Shown: one piece after another, positions 19,854-28,918 of the stretch
Layout: the number at the start of each line of letters is the position of its first letter
How positions within the stretch are numbered: position 1 is the first letter of the stretch
Position numbers and translations under genes: made by a program
Notes under the pieces: model-generated
Told to the model about the DNA's origin: nothing
The model's input: the letters and a program-made list of their open reading frames with translations, nothing else
The model's database searches: none
NCBI GenBank assembly: GCA_035315065.1
Contig: DATFYM010000166.1
Span: 1 to 64,000, forward strand
Length of the DNA stretch: 64,000 bases
Direction: 5' to 3'
DNA from: DATFYM01 sp035315065
GTDB lineage: Bacteria > Acidobacteriota > Terriglobia > UBA7540

Positions 19854-21559
19854 ACCGGTGGCTCGTCGGGACGGATCGGTTTGCGCGGGAACATTTCGTC
19901 GCGCATGGCGGCGTTATAGACAAAAGTGGCCATGATCACCGCCGCTTGCTTCATGTCGTCGGCGCGGATGTGCTCGTAGACATCGAGGTTCGAGTGATGA
20001 GTCAGGGTGCCGTAGTCCATCGGGTCTTGGATGAACTGGAATCCCGGGATGTCGACCGCATCAAACGAGAGATGATCGGTACCTCCGGTGTTGCGCATCG
20101 TCAGCGTCGTCATCCCCAGGTCGCGGAACGGCTCCATCCACTTGGCGAAGATGGGCTCCGCCGCCGCATTTCCCTGCAAATACACGCCGCGGATCTTGCC
20201 TGTACCGTTGTCCAGGTTGAAGTAGACTGAGACCAGTTTCTGCTCCGCCTTCAGCTCCAAGGGGCCGGCGGGTGGGCGCATGAACGCCGGAGTGTTCTGG
20301 TCCCTGGGATTGGTGGATTCCGGCCGTCCTCCAAAGTGGTTCCTCACGTACCCGCGCGAGCCCAGCAGTCCCTCTTCCTCGCCCGACCAGAGCGCTACGC
20401 GAATGGTCCGCCGCGGCTCGACGCCGAGCTTCTTCAGCAGACGCACGGCCTCCATCGCCACCACCACGCCCGCGCCGTTATCGGTGGCGCCTTCGCCGGC
20501 GTGCCAGGAATCCATGTGTCCGCCCAGCATCACCAGTTGGTCCTTCAGCTTCGGATCGGCGCCGGGAATCTCGGCGATAGTGTCGTAGCCCTTGTCGTCA
20601 TCGTCGTAGAACTGCGCTTCCACGTTCACCTCCACTTGCACCGGCACTTTCTTGGCCAGCAGGCGCGCCATGCGGCCGTAGTGCTCCACCGCGAGTGTGA
20701 TGCGGGGAAAGCCGATGGTTTTGCCCTTATCGTAGCTTCCGCCGGACTGTACGAAGATGGTGCCGTCCTCGCCGGGCAGCCGCGTAAGATCCAGCACCGC
20801 CATCACGTGCTCATCGGTGAGCAACTTCTCCAAATCCTGCTGGAACTGGCGTCGCTGCGCGAAGGTCTGCCGGTTGGCAGCATTGGGGCCACCCGGGCCG
20901 CCAGGGCCGCCGCCGGGAATCTGGTATTCCGCGATCTTGGTCAGGTCGGCATCCTCTTCGCGGCGGAAGAGGGGTTTATCGCTGGGGTCGGGGATACGTG
21001 CGTCGCCGATCAGCACGATCTTGCCCCCAAGTTTGCCCTTGTACTTCTCGAGGTCGGCCGACGTCGTGGCAACCAGTTGTGTAACCTCGCCCCGGATGGG
21101 ACCATTGGTCCCCGGCGTCCAAGCCTCAGGGAGCGCCAGGAACTGCATGTAGTCGGGCGCGATCATGCGAACCTCGCAAAGTTGGTACGCCCACCCGCGG
21201 CCAAACGTGCCCCACGCCTCCAGGTGAGCGTTAGCGAGCCCCCACTGCGTAAACTGGTCGCGCGTCCACTCGTTCGCCTTCTTCATGTTGGGAGAACCTG
21301 TGAGGCGCGGGCCAATGTCGTCGGCGAGATGGCTCATGATGTCCATTAACTGGCCATGGCTGAATTCCTCTTCCCGCAAGCGGCTGATGAATTCAAGGTT
21401 GGGAATCTCTGGCTGAGTGACAGCGGGCGCGGCAGCCTCCGCCGCTTCCTTAGGCTTCTCTTTCGGCTTCTTCTCAGCAGTGAGGCTGGCCGGGCAGAAC
21501 AAAAACGCGGTGAAAACCACCGCAACGATCAAACTGGAATTGTGAAGTCGATGCTTCAT
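19832..21559 (-). CDS. Secreted M28-family metallopeptidase
   Basis: Zinc aminopeptidase or carboxypeptidase-like enzyme of 575 aa. It has a signal peptide (MKHRLHNSSLIVAVVFTAFL, cleavage near residue 28), a PA-like insert and the M28 metal ligands in GGHMDSWHAGEGATDNGAG, SGEEEGLLGS and GGTDHLSFD. The start at 21559 is preceded by GGAGG. A longer reading frame to 21709 exists, but its extra 50 residues are translated repeat DNA. The final KEGSRE and stop are contributed by a heptamer element. Confidence 0.92.
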   Translation of the reverse strand: MKHRLHNSSLIVAVVFTAFLFCPASLTAEKKPKEKPKEAAEAAAPAVTQPEIPNLEFISRLREEEFSHGQLMDIMSHLADDIGPRLTGSPNMKKANEWTRDQFTQWGLANAHLEAWGTFGRGWAYQLCEVRMIAPDYMQFLALPEAWTPGTNGPIRGEVTQLVATTSADLEKYKGKLGGKIVLIGDARIPDPSDKPLFRREEDADLTKIAEYQIPGGGPGGPGGPNAANRQTFAQRRQFQQDLEKLLTDEHVMAVLDLTRLPGEDGTIFVQSGGSYDKGKTIGFPRITLAVEHYGRMARLLAKKVPVQVEVNVEAQFYDDDDKGYDTIAEIPGADPKLKDQLVMLGGHMDSWHAGEGATDNGAGVVVAMEAVRLLKKLGVEPRRTIRVALWSGEEEGLLGSRGYVRNHFGGRPESTNPRDQNTPAFMRPPAGPLELKAEQKLVSVYFNLDNGTGKIRGVYLQGNAAAEPIFAKWMEPFRDLGMTTLTMRNTGGTDHLSFDAVDIPGFQFIQDPMDYGTLTHHSNLDVYEHIRADDMKQAAVIMATFVYNAAMRDEMFPRKPIRPDEPPVKEGSRE

Positions 21560-22102
21560 GGGATGTAACGCCTCCGGATGGAAATGAGGAACCAGCAAGA
21601 GTACGCAAAGGCGTTGTCGAGTGCAAGCGGGATGGGAGGGAGGGAGGACAGTAGGCAGAAGGCAGTACGCAGAAAGCAGAAGGCAGTAGGCAGTTGGCGG
21701 TAAGCACAAGGCGGGAGGCAGTAGGCAGAAGGGGAGACAGAAGTCAGAAGTCAGAATGAAGACCTCCTCTCTGCCTACTGCCTTCTGCCTATTGCTTACT
21801 GCTTACTGCCTACTGCCGGTCTGGCGAGCCCCGGTCAGCACCACCACGGGACGGGTCCGAGCAGATCGTTCGAGCCGAGGTTCTATGTCCCGTGGAATCC
21901 ACATGCGTATAATATGCGATAGAATCGAATATATCGCAGCTTTCCGAGTGAGGATTCATCCAGAACCGGTCCAGACGGGCGGCGATGTGATGGCTAAAGA
22001 CTCAGGTCTAGAAAGGGTCCAAGGTACGAGCAAGTTGCCGCCGGGGCTCTGGTCCCACTTATCAATAATAGTTCGGACCAACACGTGCGCCAGCCACACG
22101 GT
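21560..22102. other. Intergenic region with heptamer element and AT-rich stretch
   Basis: 21648-21817 is a heptamer element. 21832-22102 holds no convincing gene; a forward frame from 21756 starts inside the repeat and has no family signature. A TATAAT sits at about 21908 without a matching -35. Confidence 0.4.
21648..21817. repeat. Inverted heptamer element (GGCAGTA / TACTGCC)
   Basis: The left arm has more than ten units such as GGCAGAA and GGCAGTA. The core is AGAAGTCAGAAGTCAGAATG, and the right arm has CTGCCTA and TTCTGCC units. Confidence 0.8.
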
Positions 22103-22690
22103 TCAAGGAACAGTCACCACAACTGCCATCGTCCTGCTGTGGCTCGCGTTCCAGTACCCGTGTGCAACACTAGAGTCAAAGTAAATGGAATCGCACTCTT
22201 CCAACAGAATGTCGTCAGAACCCACGCGAAGCCCCAGGCTCCCAGAGATCACGTAGATGAATTCCACGCCGGCGTGTTGGTGCGGGCGGACCTTGTTCGG
22301 ATCGATACGACGGAATTCTGCATAGTATGCATTTAGTTTACGTTCCACGGCTCCGAAGTCCAGGCTCTCAAATAGATAGGCGACCTCGGGGGCGTTGGCT
22401 TTCTCCGGAAACTTCAGTCGCTCCTTGTGCCTGGAAATGGCCAGCACGTGGCGCTTGCGGTCATCGGTGAAGAAAAACTCGAGCCCTACGCTGAACACCA
22501 TAGCGATGCGCAGCAGAGTGGGCAACGTGGGAAACAGCTTGCCCCTCTCGATCTTTGAGAGCATGGCCGGCGAAAGTTTGGTGTGATGCCCTAACTCGAC
22601 TAGGCCCATCTTCTTTCTGAGGCGCAAAGCGCGCAGTTTGTCCCCAATCGAATAACTCTTCAAACCGTCGGCCAGGGTAGGCGTCAGCAC
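22103..22690 (-). CDS. XRE-family regulator with C-terminal cupin domain
   Basis: A 195-aa repressor or activator. A helix-turn-helix spans residues 15-70 (LRALRLRKKMGLVELGHHTK, then AMLSKIERGKLFPTLPTL). A small cupin barrel at about 115-193 (RPHQHAGVEFIYVISGSLGL, CDSIYFDSSVAHGYWN) probably binds a small ligand. It is divergent from the DUF378/fasciclin genes; two TTGA-N7-TCAA dyads in the shared region are good operator candidates, so it likely controls that island and itself. Confidence 0.9.
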   Translation of the reverse strand: MLTPTLADGLKSYSIGDKLRALRLRKKMGLVELGHHTKLSPAMLSKIERGKLFPTLPTLLRIAMVFSVGLEFFFTDDRKRHVLAISRHKERLKFPEKANAPEVAYLFESLDFGAVERKLNAYYAEFRRIDPNKVRPHQHAGVEFIYVISGSLGLRVGSDDILLEECDSIYFDSSVAHGYWNASHSRTMAVVVTVP

Positions 22691-22732
22691 TTTTGCCCCT
22701 TCGTTTGAACCAAAATAAAAACTCTGCCGTCT

Positions 22733-22810
22733 ATTTGAACCACACTCAAATGACTTTTCCTTATACGCATCTTTTTCTATATAGTCACATCAATTTGAGC
22801 GATAGTCAAT
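22733..22810. promoter_or_regulatory. Paired operator-like dyads TTGA-N7-TCAA
   Basis: ATTTGA-N7-TCAAAT (22733-22751) is a perfect 6-bp dyad. ATTTGA-N7-TCAATC (22793-22810) has the same spacing with one mismatch. A lone half-site TTTGA lies at 22704-22708. They flank an AT-rich stretch with TATATA (22778-22783) that may be the -10 of the rightward genes. Confidence 0.55.
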
Positions 22811-22856
22811 CAAGCGCCTCGTTTTAACGGGCGCAGAAACAAAGGAGGTAGGCGCA

Positions 22857-23099
22857 ATGAAGAAGTTCGATGTTGTGGCGGCGGTACTGGTGGTGGTGGG
22901 AGCGCTGAACTGGGGCTTGGTGGCCGTGGCGCACTTTGATCTGGTGGCCACGATCTTCGGCATGAAGTTCGGTGAAACCTCAGGACTCAGTTCGGTGGTG
23001 TACGGTCTTGTGGGACTCGCCGGTCTCTACCAGGCTTTCTCATGGAGAGCCATCCAGCGGCGCTGGCACGGTGAGATCTCGACAGTTCAGGCAAGGTAA
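22857..23099 (+). CDS. DUF378 family small membrane protein
   Basis: An 80-aa protein with two transmembrane helices and the DUF378 signature LNWGLVAVAHFDLVATIFG followed by YGLVGLAGLYQ. Function in the family is unknown. A textbook AAGGAGG precedes the start. It is the first gene rightward of the operator-like dyads. Confidence 0.88.
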   Translation: MKKFDVVAAVLVVVGALNWGLVAVAHFDLVATIFGMKFGETSGLSSVVYGLVGLAGLYQAFSWRAIQRRWHGEISTVQAR

Positions 23100-23180
23100 C
23101 GGGCCGCCTTCGTTGGGGCAGCCTCTGGACAAACTCTGAAACAGAAATCGGTGATGACACACACCCTGAAGGAGAGTTAA

Positions 23181-23693
23181 ATGACCAAGACTTTGAAAGG
23201 CGATTGCTCGAAAGGAGTTATAGCCGGGCTAGCCGTGGCGGCGATGTTCTGCACCAGCCTCGGTTTTTCGGCTCCGGCTGCCAAGAGCGACATCGTTGAT
23301 ACTGCTGTGGCTGCGGGTTCATTCAAGACCCTGGCTGCGGCGCTGAAAGCGGCAGACCTCATTGATGCACTGAAAGGCGAAGGCCCATTCACGGTTTTCG
23401 CACCCACAGATGAGGCTTTTAATAAGCTGCCGGCCGGCACGGTGGAAGACCTTCTGAAGCCGGGGAACAAGGCAAGGCTGCAGTCCATCCTGAAGTATCA
23501 CGTCGTTTCCGGAAAGGTGACGGCTAAACAAGTCATGAAGATGAACTCCGCCCAGACTCTGGACGGGCAATCCGTCAACATTCGCGTGAACAACGGAGCG
23601 GTGATGGTGAACGATGCGACGGTGACGAAGGCCGATATCCAGTGCAGCAATGGTGTCATTCACGTAATCGACACAGTTCTGCTTCCCCAATAA
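23181..23693 (+). CDS. Secreted fasciclin-domain protein
   Basis: 170 aa: a signal peptide (residues 1-34) followed by one FAS1 domain. The H1 region reads GPFTVFAPTDEAFNKLPAGT and the H2 region SNGVIHVIDTVLLPQ. FAS1 domains mediate adhesion or matrix binding. An AAGGAG site precedes the ATG. It forms a tandem pair with the next gene. Confidence 0.93.
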   Translation: MTKTLKGDCSKGVIAGLAVAAMFCTSLGFSAPAAKSDIVDTAVAAGSFKTLAAALKAADLIDALKGEGPFTVFAPTDEAFNKLPAGTVEDLLKPGNKARLQSILKYHVVSGKVTAKQVMKMNSAQTLDGQSVNIRVNNGAVMVNDATVTKADIQCSNGVIHVIDTVLLPQ

Positions 23694-23773
23694 CAACAGT
23701 TGCCTGCAAACGGAGTCACTCCAGTTGCAGCCCGAGTAACAAAATCGACTTAAGGAGACAAGGAGAAACTCAA

Positions 23774-24175
23774 ATGGAGAACATTGTGGAAACCGCGGTT
23801 CACGCGGGATCGTTCAAGACTCTGGTGGCCGCGGTTCAGGCGGCGGGATTGGTTGAAACCCTTTCCGGCCCCGGGCCCTTCACCGTCTTCGCTCCCACCG
23901 ATGCTGCTTTCGCCAAGCTGCCTAAGGGCACGGTGGAAGGCTTGCTCAAGGACAAGGCCAAACTAACGGGGACTTTGACCTATCACGTCGTTCCCGGGAA
24001 AGTTATGGCGGCCGATGTTGTCAAGCTCCATGCGGCGAAGACGATACAGGGACAGAGCCTCACCGTCAGCAGCAATGGGGCCGTCAAGATCGATGCCGCA
24101 ACGGTGATCAAGACGGACATCCAGTGCACCAACGGGGTCATTCACGTCATTGACTCCGTTGTCTTTCCCAAGTAG
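23774..24175 (+). CDS. Fasciclin-domain protein without signal peptide
   Basis: 133 aa, essentially a bare FAS1 domain (GPFTVFAPTDAAFAKLPKGT, TNGVIHVIDSVVFPK), clearly a paralogue of the preceding protein. The ATG at 23774 has an AAGGAG-AAGGAG-like leader. A longer frame from 23642 would add residues overlapping the upstream gene and shows no signal sequence. Its location is therefore uncertain: cytoplasmic, or exported by another route. Confidence 0.9.
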   Translation: MENIVETAVHAGSFKTLVAAVQAAGLVETLSGPGPFTVFAPTDAAFAKLPKGTVEGLLKDKAKLTGTLTYHVVPGKVMAADVVKLHAAKTIQGQSLTVSSNGAVKIDAATVIKTDIQCTNGVIHVIDSVVFPK

Positions 24176-24188
24176 TCAAGACCGGGTT

Positions 24189-24216
24189 GCGGCTGGGAAA
24201 AGGTGTTCCCAGCCGC
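24189..24216 (+). terminator. Hairpin after the fasciclin pair
   Basis: A perfect 11-bp stem (GCGGCTGGGAA / TTCCCAGCCGC) with a 6-nt loop lies 13 nt past the stop. No clear T-run follows, so it may be a weak terminator or an mRNA 3'-end stabiliser. Confidence 0.5.
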
Positions 24217-24421
24217 GGCCTTGCTCGTGAATAGCAACACTAGAACGCTAACAAGGAGGACATGGTGCACACTGGGATGGAACAGACATCAAGCGCTTTC
24301 AGGAAAAGCCCTCCCTCACCGAGGAATCCAGATCCTTTCGGCAGGTGCGAGATCACGACGGGAGAGGAAGCGGAGATTCGCCTCGCGTAAAATCGATTTA
24401 CAATCCTAACCAGGAGGAGCG

Positions 24422-24991
24422 ATGAAAGTTGTCTTTTGTCTCGCGATCGCCACGCTGGCGGCCGTGAAGATCGGATGGGCAGACGTCATGAACATGGAAT
24501 CTGACGGATCCACGGCAGCACCGGAAGCGCCGGCAGGGACCTTCCCAAAACTGGCCGCCTCAAACTTGGAGAAGCAAACCCTCTCGCTTCCTGGAGACTT
24601 TGCCGGAGATCGCAACCTGCTCCTCATTGCCTTCCAGCGCGAGCAGCAACAGAACGTGGACACGTGGTTGCACGAGATGAAGCGGTTCGAGCAATCCTCC
24701 GGCTTCCAGTACTACGAACTACCCACCATCGACAGGCTGAACCCCTTCTTTCGGTGGTTCATTAACAGCGGAATGCGCCGCGGTATACCAGACCGCAACG
24801 CTCGCGCCCGGACCATCACGCTGTATCTCGACAAGCCTTCTTTCCGGAAAGCGTTGAACTTGCCGGACGAAAAACAAATCTACGCTATCCTGGTGGATCG
24901 CTCGGGACGGGTACTGTGGCGCGCTGAAGGTGACTTCGACGAAGCCAAGGCCGCCAGCCTGCAACAGGCGCTCACGCGAGGAAAGCCATGA
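24422..24991 (+). CDS. Thioredoxin-like secreted protein of unknown function
   Basis: 189 aa with an N-terminal signal (residues 1-19). The body resembles a thioredoxin-like fold related to ATP10/DUF4174-type proteins (RNLLLIAFQREQQQNVDTW, IYAILVDRSGRVLWRAEGDF), but it has no CxxC and thus no classical redox site. ACCAGGAGGAGCG before the ATG is a strong ribosome-binding site. It overlaps the following SRPBCC gene by 4 nt, so they are co-translated. Confidence 0.7.
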   Translation: MKVVFCLAIATLAAVKIGWADVMNMESDGSTAAPEAPAGTFPKLAASNLEKQTLSLPGDFAGDRNLLLIAFQREQQQNVDTWLHEMKRFEQSSGFQYYELPTIDRLNPFFRWFINSGMRRGIPDRNARARTITLYLDKPSFRKALNLPDEKQIYAILVDRSGRVLWRAEGDFDEAKAASLQQALTRGKP

Positions 24992-25509
24992 CCCGACAGC
25001 GCGAGAAGGGCCAGCGATCTTCACTTGCTGAAGGGTACCCTTTCAAGGGTCGAACTCTACATCGCGAACAGCGGATCTCGGCACCCTTGCCGGAGGTTTT
25101 CTCCTTTTTCTGCGAGGCGCGCAACCTCGACCGAATCACCCCGCCATGGCTACATTTCCAGGTTCTGGGACAGACTGACCGCGAACTCCGAGCCGGCACC
25201 CTGATTCATTACCAGCTTGCCTGGCATGGCCTACCGCTAGACTGGACGACCCGCATTGAGGAATGGTGCCCGCCCACCCGGTTCGTCGATGTTCAGTTGC
25301 AGGGCCCTTACCGCCTCTGGCATCACACCCATAGTTTCGAAGCGTGCGATGGCGGCACTCTGATCAGGGACGCAGTCCAATACGCAGTTCCAGGCGGTGT
25401 GTTAGGAGATCTCTGTGCCGGGTGGCTGCTGCGGCGTGATGTGGAACGGATTTTCGACTACCGCGCAAACCACATTGCTGCGATGTTCGAAGAGCACTCG
25501 GTTGTCTAA
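24988..25509 (+). CDS. SRPBCC family protein (ligand-binding START-like fold)
   Basis: 173 aa. Family landmarks are ISAPLPEVFSFFCEARNLDR, IHYQLAWHGLPLDWTTRIEE and DAVQYAVPGGVLGDL, as in the COG4276-type cyclase/dehydrase-like proteins. Such genes often stand next to SDR and photolyase genes. The hydrophobic cavity presumably binds a lipid-like ligand; no catalytic role can be assigned. Confidence 0.85.
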   Translation: MTRQREKGQRSSLAEGYPFKGRTLHREQRISAPLPEVFSFFCEARNLDRITPPWLHFQVLGQTDRELRAGTLIHYQLAWHGLPLDWTTRIEEWCPPTRFVDVQLQGPYRLWHHTHSFEACDGGTLIRDAVQYAVPGGVLGDLCAGWLLRRDVERIFDYRANHIAAMFEEHSVV

Positions 25510-25522
25510 ACTCGGAGTGGCT

Positions 25523-25981
25523 ATGGACGTGAATCGTAAAGCGCCGGCGTGGGCTGAGGCAGAAACATATATCAATGCTCCCGTCGAATTGGTGTGGCAA
25601 GTGCAGGCTGCAATCGAGAGTTGGCCGAAGTGGAACCGGAAGGTGGAAGCCGTTCGGATGGAAGGACCGCTCCAACGCGGAACGACTTTCCGCTGGAAAT
25701 CGGGCGGAGCCAGTATCATCTCGACTCTCCAGGAAGTTAGACCGGGCGTGCGAATTGGCTGGACGGGGAAAACCTTTGGAATACGGGCCCTCCACGTTTG
25801 GGAGTTCAAAGACCTGGATGGCAGGACTCACGTCAAGACAGCGGAATCTTTCGAGGGCTGGCTCGCCAGCCTGTTCCCCGGGCTCATGCGGAAGATGCTG
25901 CGGAAGGCACTTGATGGGGCCATTGGAAGCCTGAAGGCTGAGTGCGAAAGAGGTCCGGCCAAAGGTGGATTCCCGAGGTAA
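25523..25981 (+). CDS. SRPBCC family protein
   Basis: 152 aa from ATG 25523 (a longer frame to 25415 overlaps the upstream gene and has no signature). START-like features are YINAPVELVWQVQAAIESWP, GTTFRWKSGGASIIST and HVWEFKDLDGRTHVKT. It is the second SRPBCC protein in the island and differs clearly in sequence from the first. Function unknown. Confidence 0.82.
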   Translation: MDVNRKAPAWAEAETYINAPVELVWQVQAAIESWPKWNRKVEAVRMEGPLQRGTTFRWKSGGASIISTLQEVRPGVRIGWTGKTFGIRALHVWEFKDLDGRTHVKTAESFEGWLASLFPGLMRKMLRKALDGAIGSLKAECERGPAKGGFPR

Positions 25982-25993
25982 TGTGTTCTGCCG

Positions 25994-27481
25994 ATGGAGA
26001 ACTTCGATCATGCAGGCGGCTCGCCTCTGATTTTGCTGACCGGCGCCACAGGCTACATTGGTGGCAGGCTGCTGAAGGCCCTGGAGGAGGGCGGCAGGCC
26101 GGTTCGTTGCCTTGCCCGGCGCCCGGAGTTTCTGCAAGCGCGAGTGGGGCCGGGAACAGAGGTTGTGGCCGGCGACTGCCTGGACCCTAGCACCCTTCCC
26201 AGGGCCATGGCCGGCGTGCACACAGCTTATTACCTCGTGCATTCAATGGGCTCGCGGCAAGACTTTGAGGAGCAGGATCGGCAAGCGGCAGAGAATTTCG
26301 TTAACGCCGCGCGCCAGGCAGGCGTCCAAAGAATCATCTATCTTGGTGGTCTAGGCGAACCGTCCTCGACACTCTCTTCTCACCTGCGAAGCCGTCAGGA
26401 GGTAGGCGAGATCCTTCGGAGTTCCACCGTACCGGTCGTGGAATTTCGCGCCTCCATCATCCTCGGTTCCGGCAGCCTTTCATTCGAAATGATCCGGGCG
26501 CTGGTGGAACGATTGCCGGTCATGATCTGCCCACGCTGGGTTTCAACGGCGGCTCAACCCATCGCCATCGAGGACGTTGTGGCCTATTTGCTCGCAGCGC
26601 TGTCCCTGCCAGCCGATGAACATCGAGTCTTTGAAATTGGCGGTGCCGATCAGGTTTCGTATGCCGATATCATGCGCGAATACGCCCGGCAGCGGGGCCT
26701 TCGTCGCTGGATGATTTCGGTGCCGGTTCTCACCCCGCGCCTTTCCAGTCTATGGTTGGGACTCGTGACTCCTGTTTACGCGCGTGTGGGGCGCAAGCTC
26801 GTGGATAGTCTCCGGCATCCGACGGTGGTGCGTGACGGATCGGCTACGCGGGTGTTCAGGGTTCGGCCGCGGGGATTATGCCAAGCCATGGAAAGGGCTT
26901 TGCATAACGAAGACCGCGAGTTTGCGCAGACCCGATGGTCGGACGCTCTGTCGTCCGGGGGCCGCGTGCAGTCGTGGGGTGGCCTGCGTTTTGGCACCCG
27001 ACTTGTGGATTCCCGAACCGTTCAGGTGAAAGGTTCACCCAGGATCGCTTTCGCCCCCATCCGCCGTATTGGGGGAGACACGGGCTGGTATTTCGCCGAC
27101 TCTTTTTGGCGATTGCGAGGCTTCCTCGACCTGCTTGCCGGTGGTGTGGGCCTGCGGCGAGGTCGGCGAGATCGGGAGACCCTTCAGTTGGGTGACACCC
27201 TCGATTTCTGGCGCGTGGAAGAGTTCGAGGCGGACCATCGGCTGCGACTCGTGGCCGAAATGAAGATCCCGGGAAGGGCTTGGCTGGAATTTGAGGTCAC
27301 AGGCGATTCCACACAATCCACAATTCGGCAGACTGCAACCTTCGACCCGCTGGGTCTTTTCGGCTTGATCTATTGGTACGCCCTCTATCCCATCCATCGA
27401 TGGATCTTTGCCGGCATGCTGCGCAGAGTTGCGGAAGCGGGCCTCTCCACAGCGGCCGCGAACTCTTCCGCCGTAGCCTGA
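25994..27481 (+). CDS. NAD(P)-binding SDR with C-terminal DUF2867
   Basis: 495 aa. The N-terminal Rossmann domain has the nucleotide-binding motif TGATGYIGGRLL and atypical-SDR features (YYLVHSMG, RIIYLGGLGE). The C-terminal half (about 320-485) is DUF2867-like (SFWRLRGFLDLLAGGVGLRR, PGRAWLEFEV). It starts 13 nt after the SRPBCC gene. In several bacteria this type of gene is linked to light-induced photolyase loci. Confidence 0.88.
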   Translation: MENFDHAGGSPLILLTGATGYIGGRLLKALEEGGRPVRCLARRPEFLQARVGPGTEVVAGDCLDPSTLPRAMAGVHTAYYLVHSMGSRQDFEEQDRQAAENFVNAARQAGVQRIIYLGGLGEPSSTLSSHLRSRQEVGEILRSSTVPVVEFRASIILGSGSLSFEMIRALVERLPVMICPRWVSTAAQPIAIEDVVAYLLAALSLPADEHRVFEIGGADQVSYADIMREYARQRGLRRWMISVPVLTPRLSSLWLGLVTPVYARVGRKLVDSLRHPTVVRDGSATRVFRVRPRGLCQAMERALHNEDREFAQTRWSDALSSGGRVQSWGGLRFGTRLVDSRTVQVKGSPRIAFAPIRRIGGDTGWYFADSFWRLRGFLDLLAGGVGLRRGRRDRETLQLGDTLDFWRVEEFEADHRLRLVAEMKIPGRAWLEFEVTGDSTQSTIRQTATFDPLGLFGLIYWYALYPIHRWIFAGMLRRVAEAGLSTAAANSSAVA

Positions 27482-27532
27482 AGGGATGACCCGAAATCGC
27501 TTCGTAGCTGCAAGCCGTACTCATGGAGCGCA

Positions 27533-28918
27533 ATGAGAAACCTCGAGGAATTGACCAAAAACGCGCGTGTGACCGTGCGGAAGGGAGGACTGCCTGACCC
27601 CGAAGGTTCGTGCGTCGTCTACTGGATGCAGCGCGCGCAGCGAGCCCTGGATAACCCGGCGCTGAATGTGGCCATCGAGGCGGCGAACATTCTGCTCAAG
27701 CCGGTTGTGGCCTTCTTCGGCTTGGTGCCCTTTTATCCCAATGCCAACCTGCGCAGTTACACCTTCCTCGTTCAGGGGCTGCGCGATATTAGCGAGGGAC
27801 TGCGGCAAAAGAACGTCGAATTTGTATTGCGCCGGTGGCCTGACCACCGGTTGGACCAGTTTTGCGCTCAGGTTCGACCGTGCCTGGTGGTGGGCGACGA
27901 GAATCCGATGCGAGACCCCGAGCGCTGGCGCAAGTCGGCGGCAGAACGCCTTCGCGCGCCCCTCTGGACTGTGGATGCAGATGTTGTGGTGCCCTCCATG
28001 CTCCTCGGAAAAGAGCAGTATGCCGCACGGACCATCCGCCCGCGGATTCATGCCTTACTCGATCAGTTCCTCGTATCACCGGGAAATCCCAAGGCCCGAA
28101 CATGGCAGCCGTCGAAGAGCTTGGAATCTCTGGCCGTTAACGGCGACCTGCTGGCGGGATTTCCGATGGATACCTCAGTCCAGCCAGTTCTGACTCTCCA
28201 GGGTGGGACCCGTGCAGCCCTCGATTCACTCACGCGCTTTGTGCGGGACAGATTGAATGGCTACGCGACCGAGCGTAACCATCCTGAACTGGACGGTACC
28301 AGCCAGCTTTCGCCTTACCTCCACTTTGGCCACATCGGTCCCCACACCATTGCGCTGACGGTTAAGAATGCCAATGCGCCTCGCGGAGATCGAGAGGCGT
28401 TCCTCGAACAACTTATCGTAAGGCGAGAGCTTGCGGTCAACTTCGTGAAATTCAACCCGAATTATGACCGGCTTCAGGGTGTTGGGTCCTGGGCGCTGCG
28501 GACGCTTGGAGAACACCGGAGGGACGAACGCGCGCAACTCTACACCGCTCAGCAACTGGAAGACGCCGAAACGCACGATCCCTTATGGAACGCCGCGCAG
28601 CGGCAAATGGTGCTTTCCGGATGGATGCAGGGATATCTGAGAATGTACTGGGCGAAAAAGATTCTGGAGTGGACGCGTTCACCTGAAGAAGCCTACGATA
28701 TTGCCATTCGGCTGAATGATCGCTACGAACTTGACGGGCGCGATCCCAACGGCTACGCGGGTATCGCCTGGGCCATGGGCGGCAAGCACGATCGGGCCTG
28801 GGGCCCGGAGCGCCCCGTGTGTGGGAAGATTCGCTATATGTCCTACGCGAGCACCTCGAGGAAATTCGATGGCAAAGGCTACATTGAACGCGTGAAATTG
28901 TTGGAAAGTAACGGATAA
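27533..28918 (+). CDS. phr: Class II CPD photolyase
   Basis: Flavin-dependent, light-driven repair of cyclobutane pyrimidine dimers (461 aa, normal for class II). The N-terminal antenna domain begins CVVYWMQRAQRALDNPAL, the class II signature. The FAD-binding C-terminal domain carries LSPYLHFGHIG and the hallmark YAGIAWAMGGKHDRAW followed by CGKIRYMS. It is the last gene of the stress or photodamage run starting at 22857. Confidence 0.95.
   Translation: MRNLEELTKNARVTVRKGGLPDPEGSCVVYWMQRAQRALDNPALNVAIEAANILLKPVVAFFGLVPFYPNANLRSYTFLVQGLRDISEGLRQKNVEFVLRRWPDHRLDQFCAQVRPCLVVGDENPMRDPERWRKSAAERLRAPLWTVDADVVVPSMLLGKEQYAARTIRPRIHALLDQFLVSPGNPKARTWQPSKSLESLAVNGDLLAGFPMDTSVQPVLTLQGGTRAALDSLTRFVRDRLNGYATERNHPELDGTSQLSPYLHFGHIGPHTIALTVKNANAPRGDREAFLEQLIVRRELAVNFVKFNPNYDRLQGVGSWALRTLGEHRRDERAQLYTAQQLEDAETHDPLWNAAQRQMVLSGWMQGYLRMYWAKKILEWTRSPEEAYDIAIRLNDRYELDGRDPNGYAGIAWAMGGKHDRAWGPERPVCGKIRYMSYASTSRKFDGKGYIERVKLLESNG

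Noticed and set aside
20336..21349. Plus-strand frame (337 aa) opposite the M28 peptidase
   Set aside because: Antisense shadow; the peptidase has signal peptide, metal ligands and a ribosome-binding site.
21756..22184. Plus-strand frame (142 aa) before the XRE-cupin gene
   Set aside because: Begins inside a heptamer element (translated TACTGCC units) and overlaps the regulator antisense; no signature.
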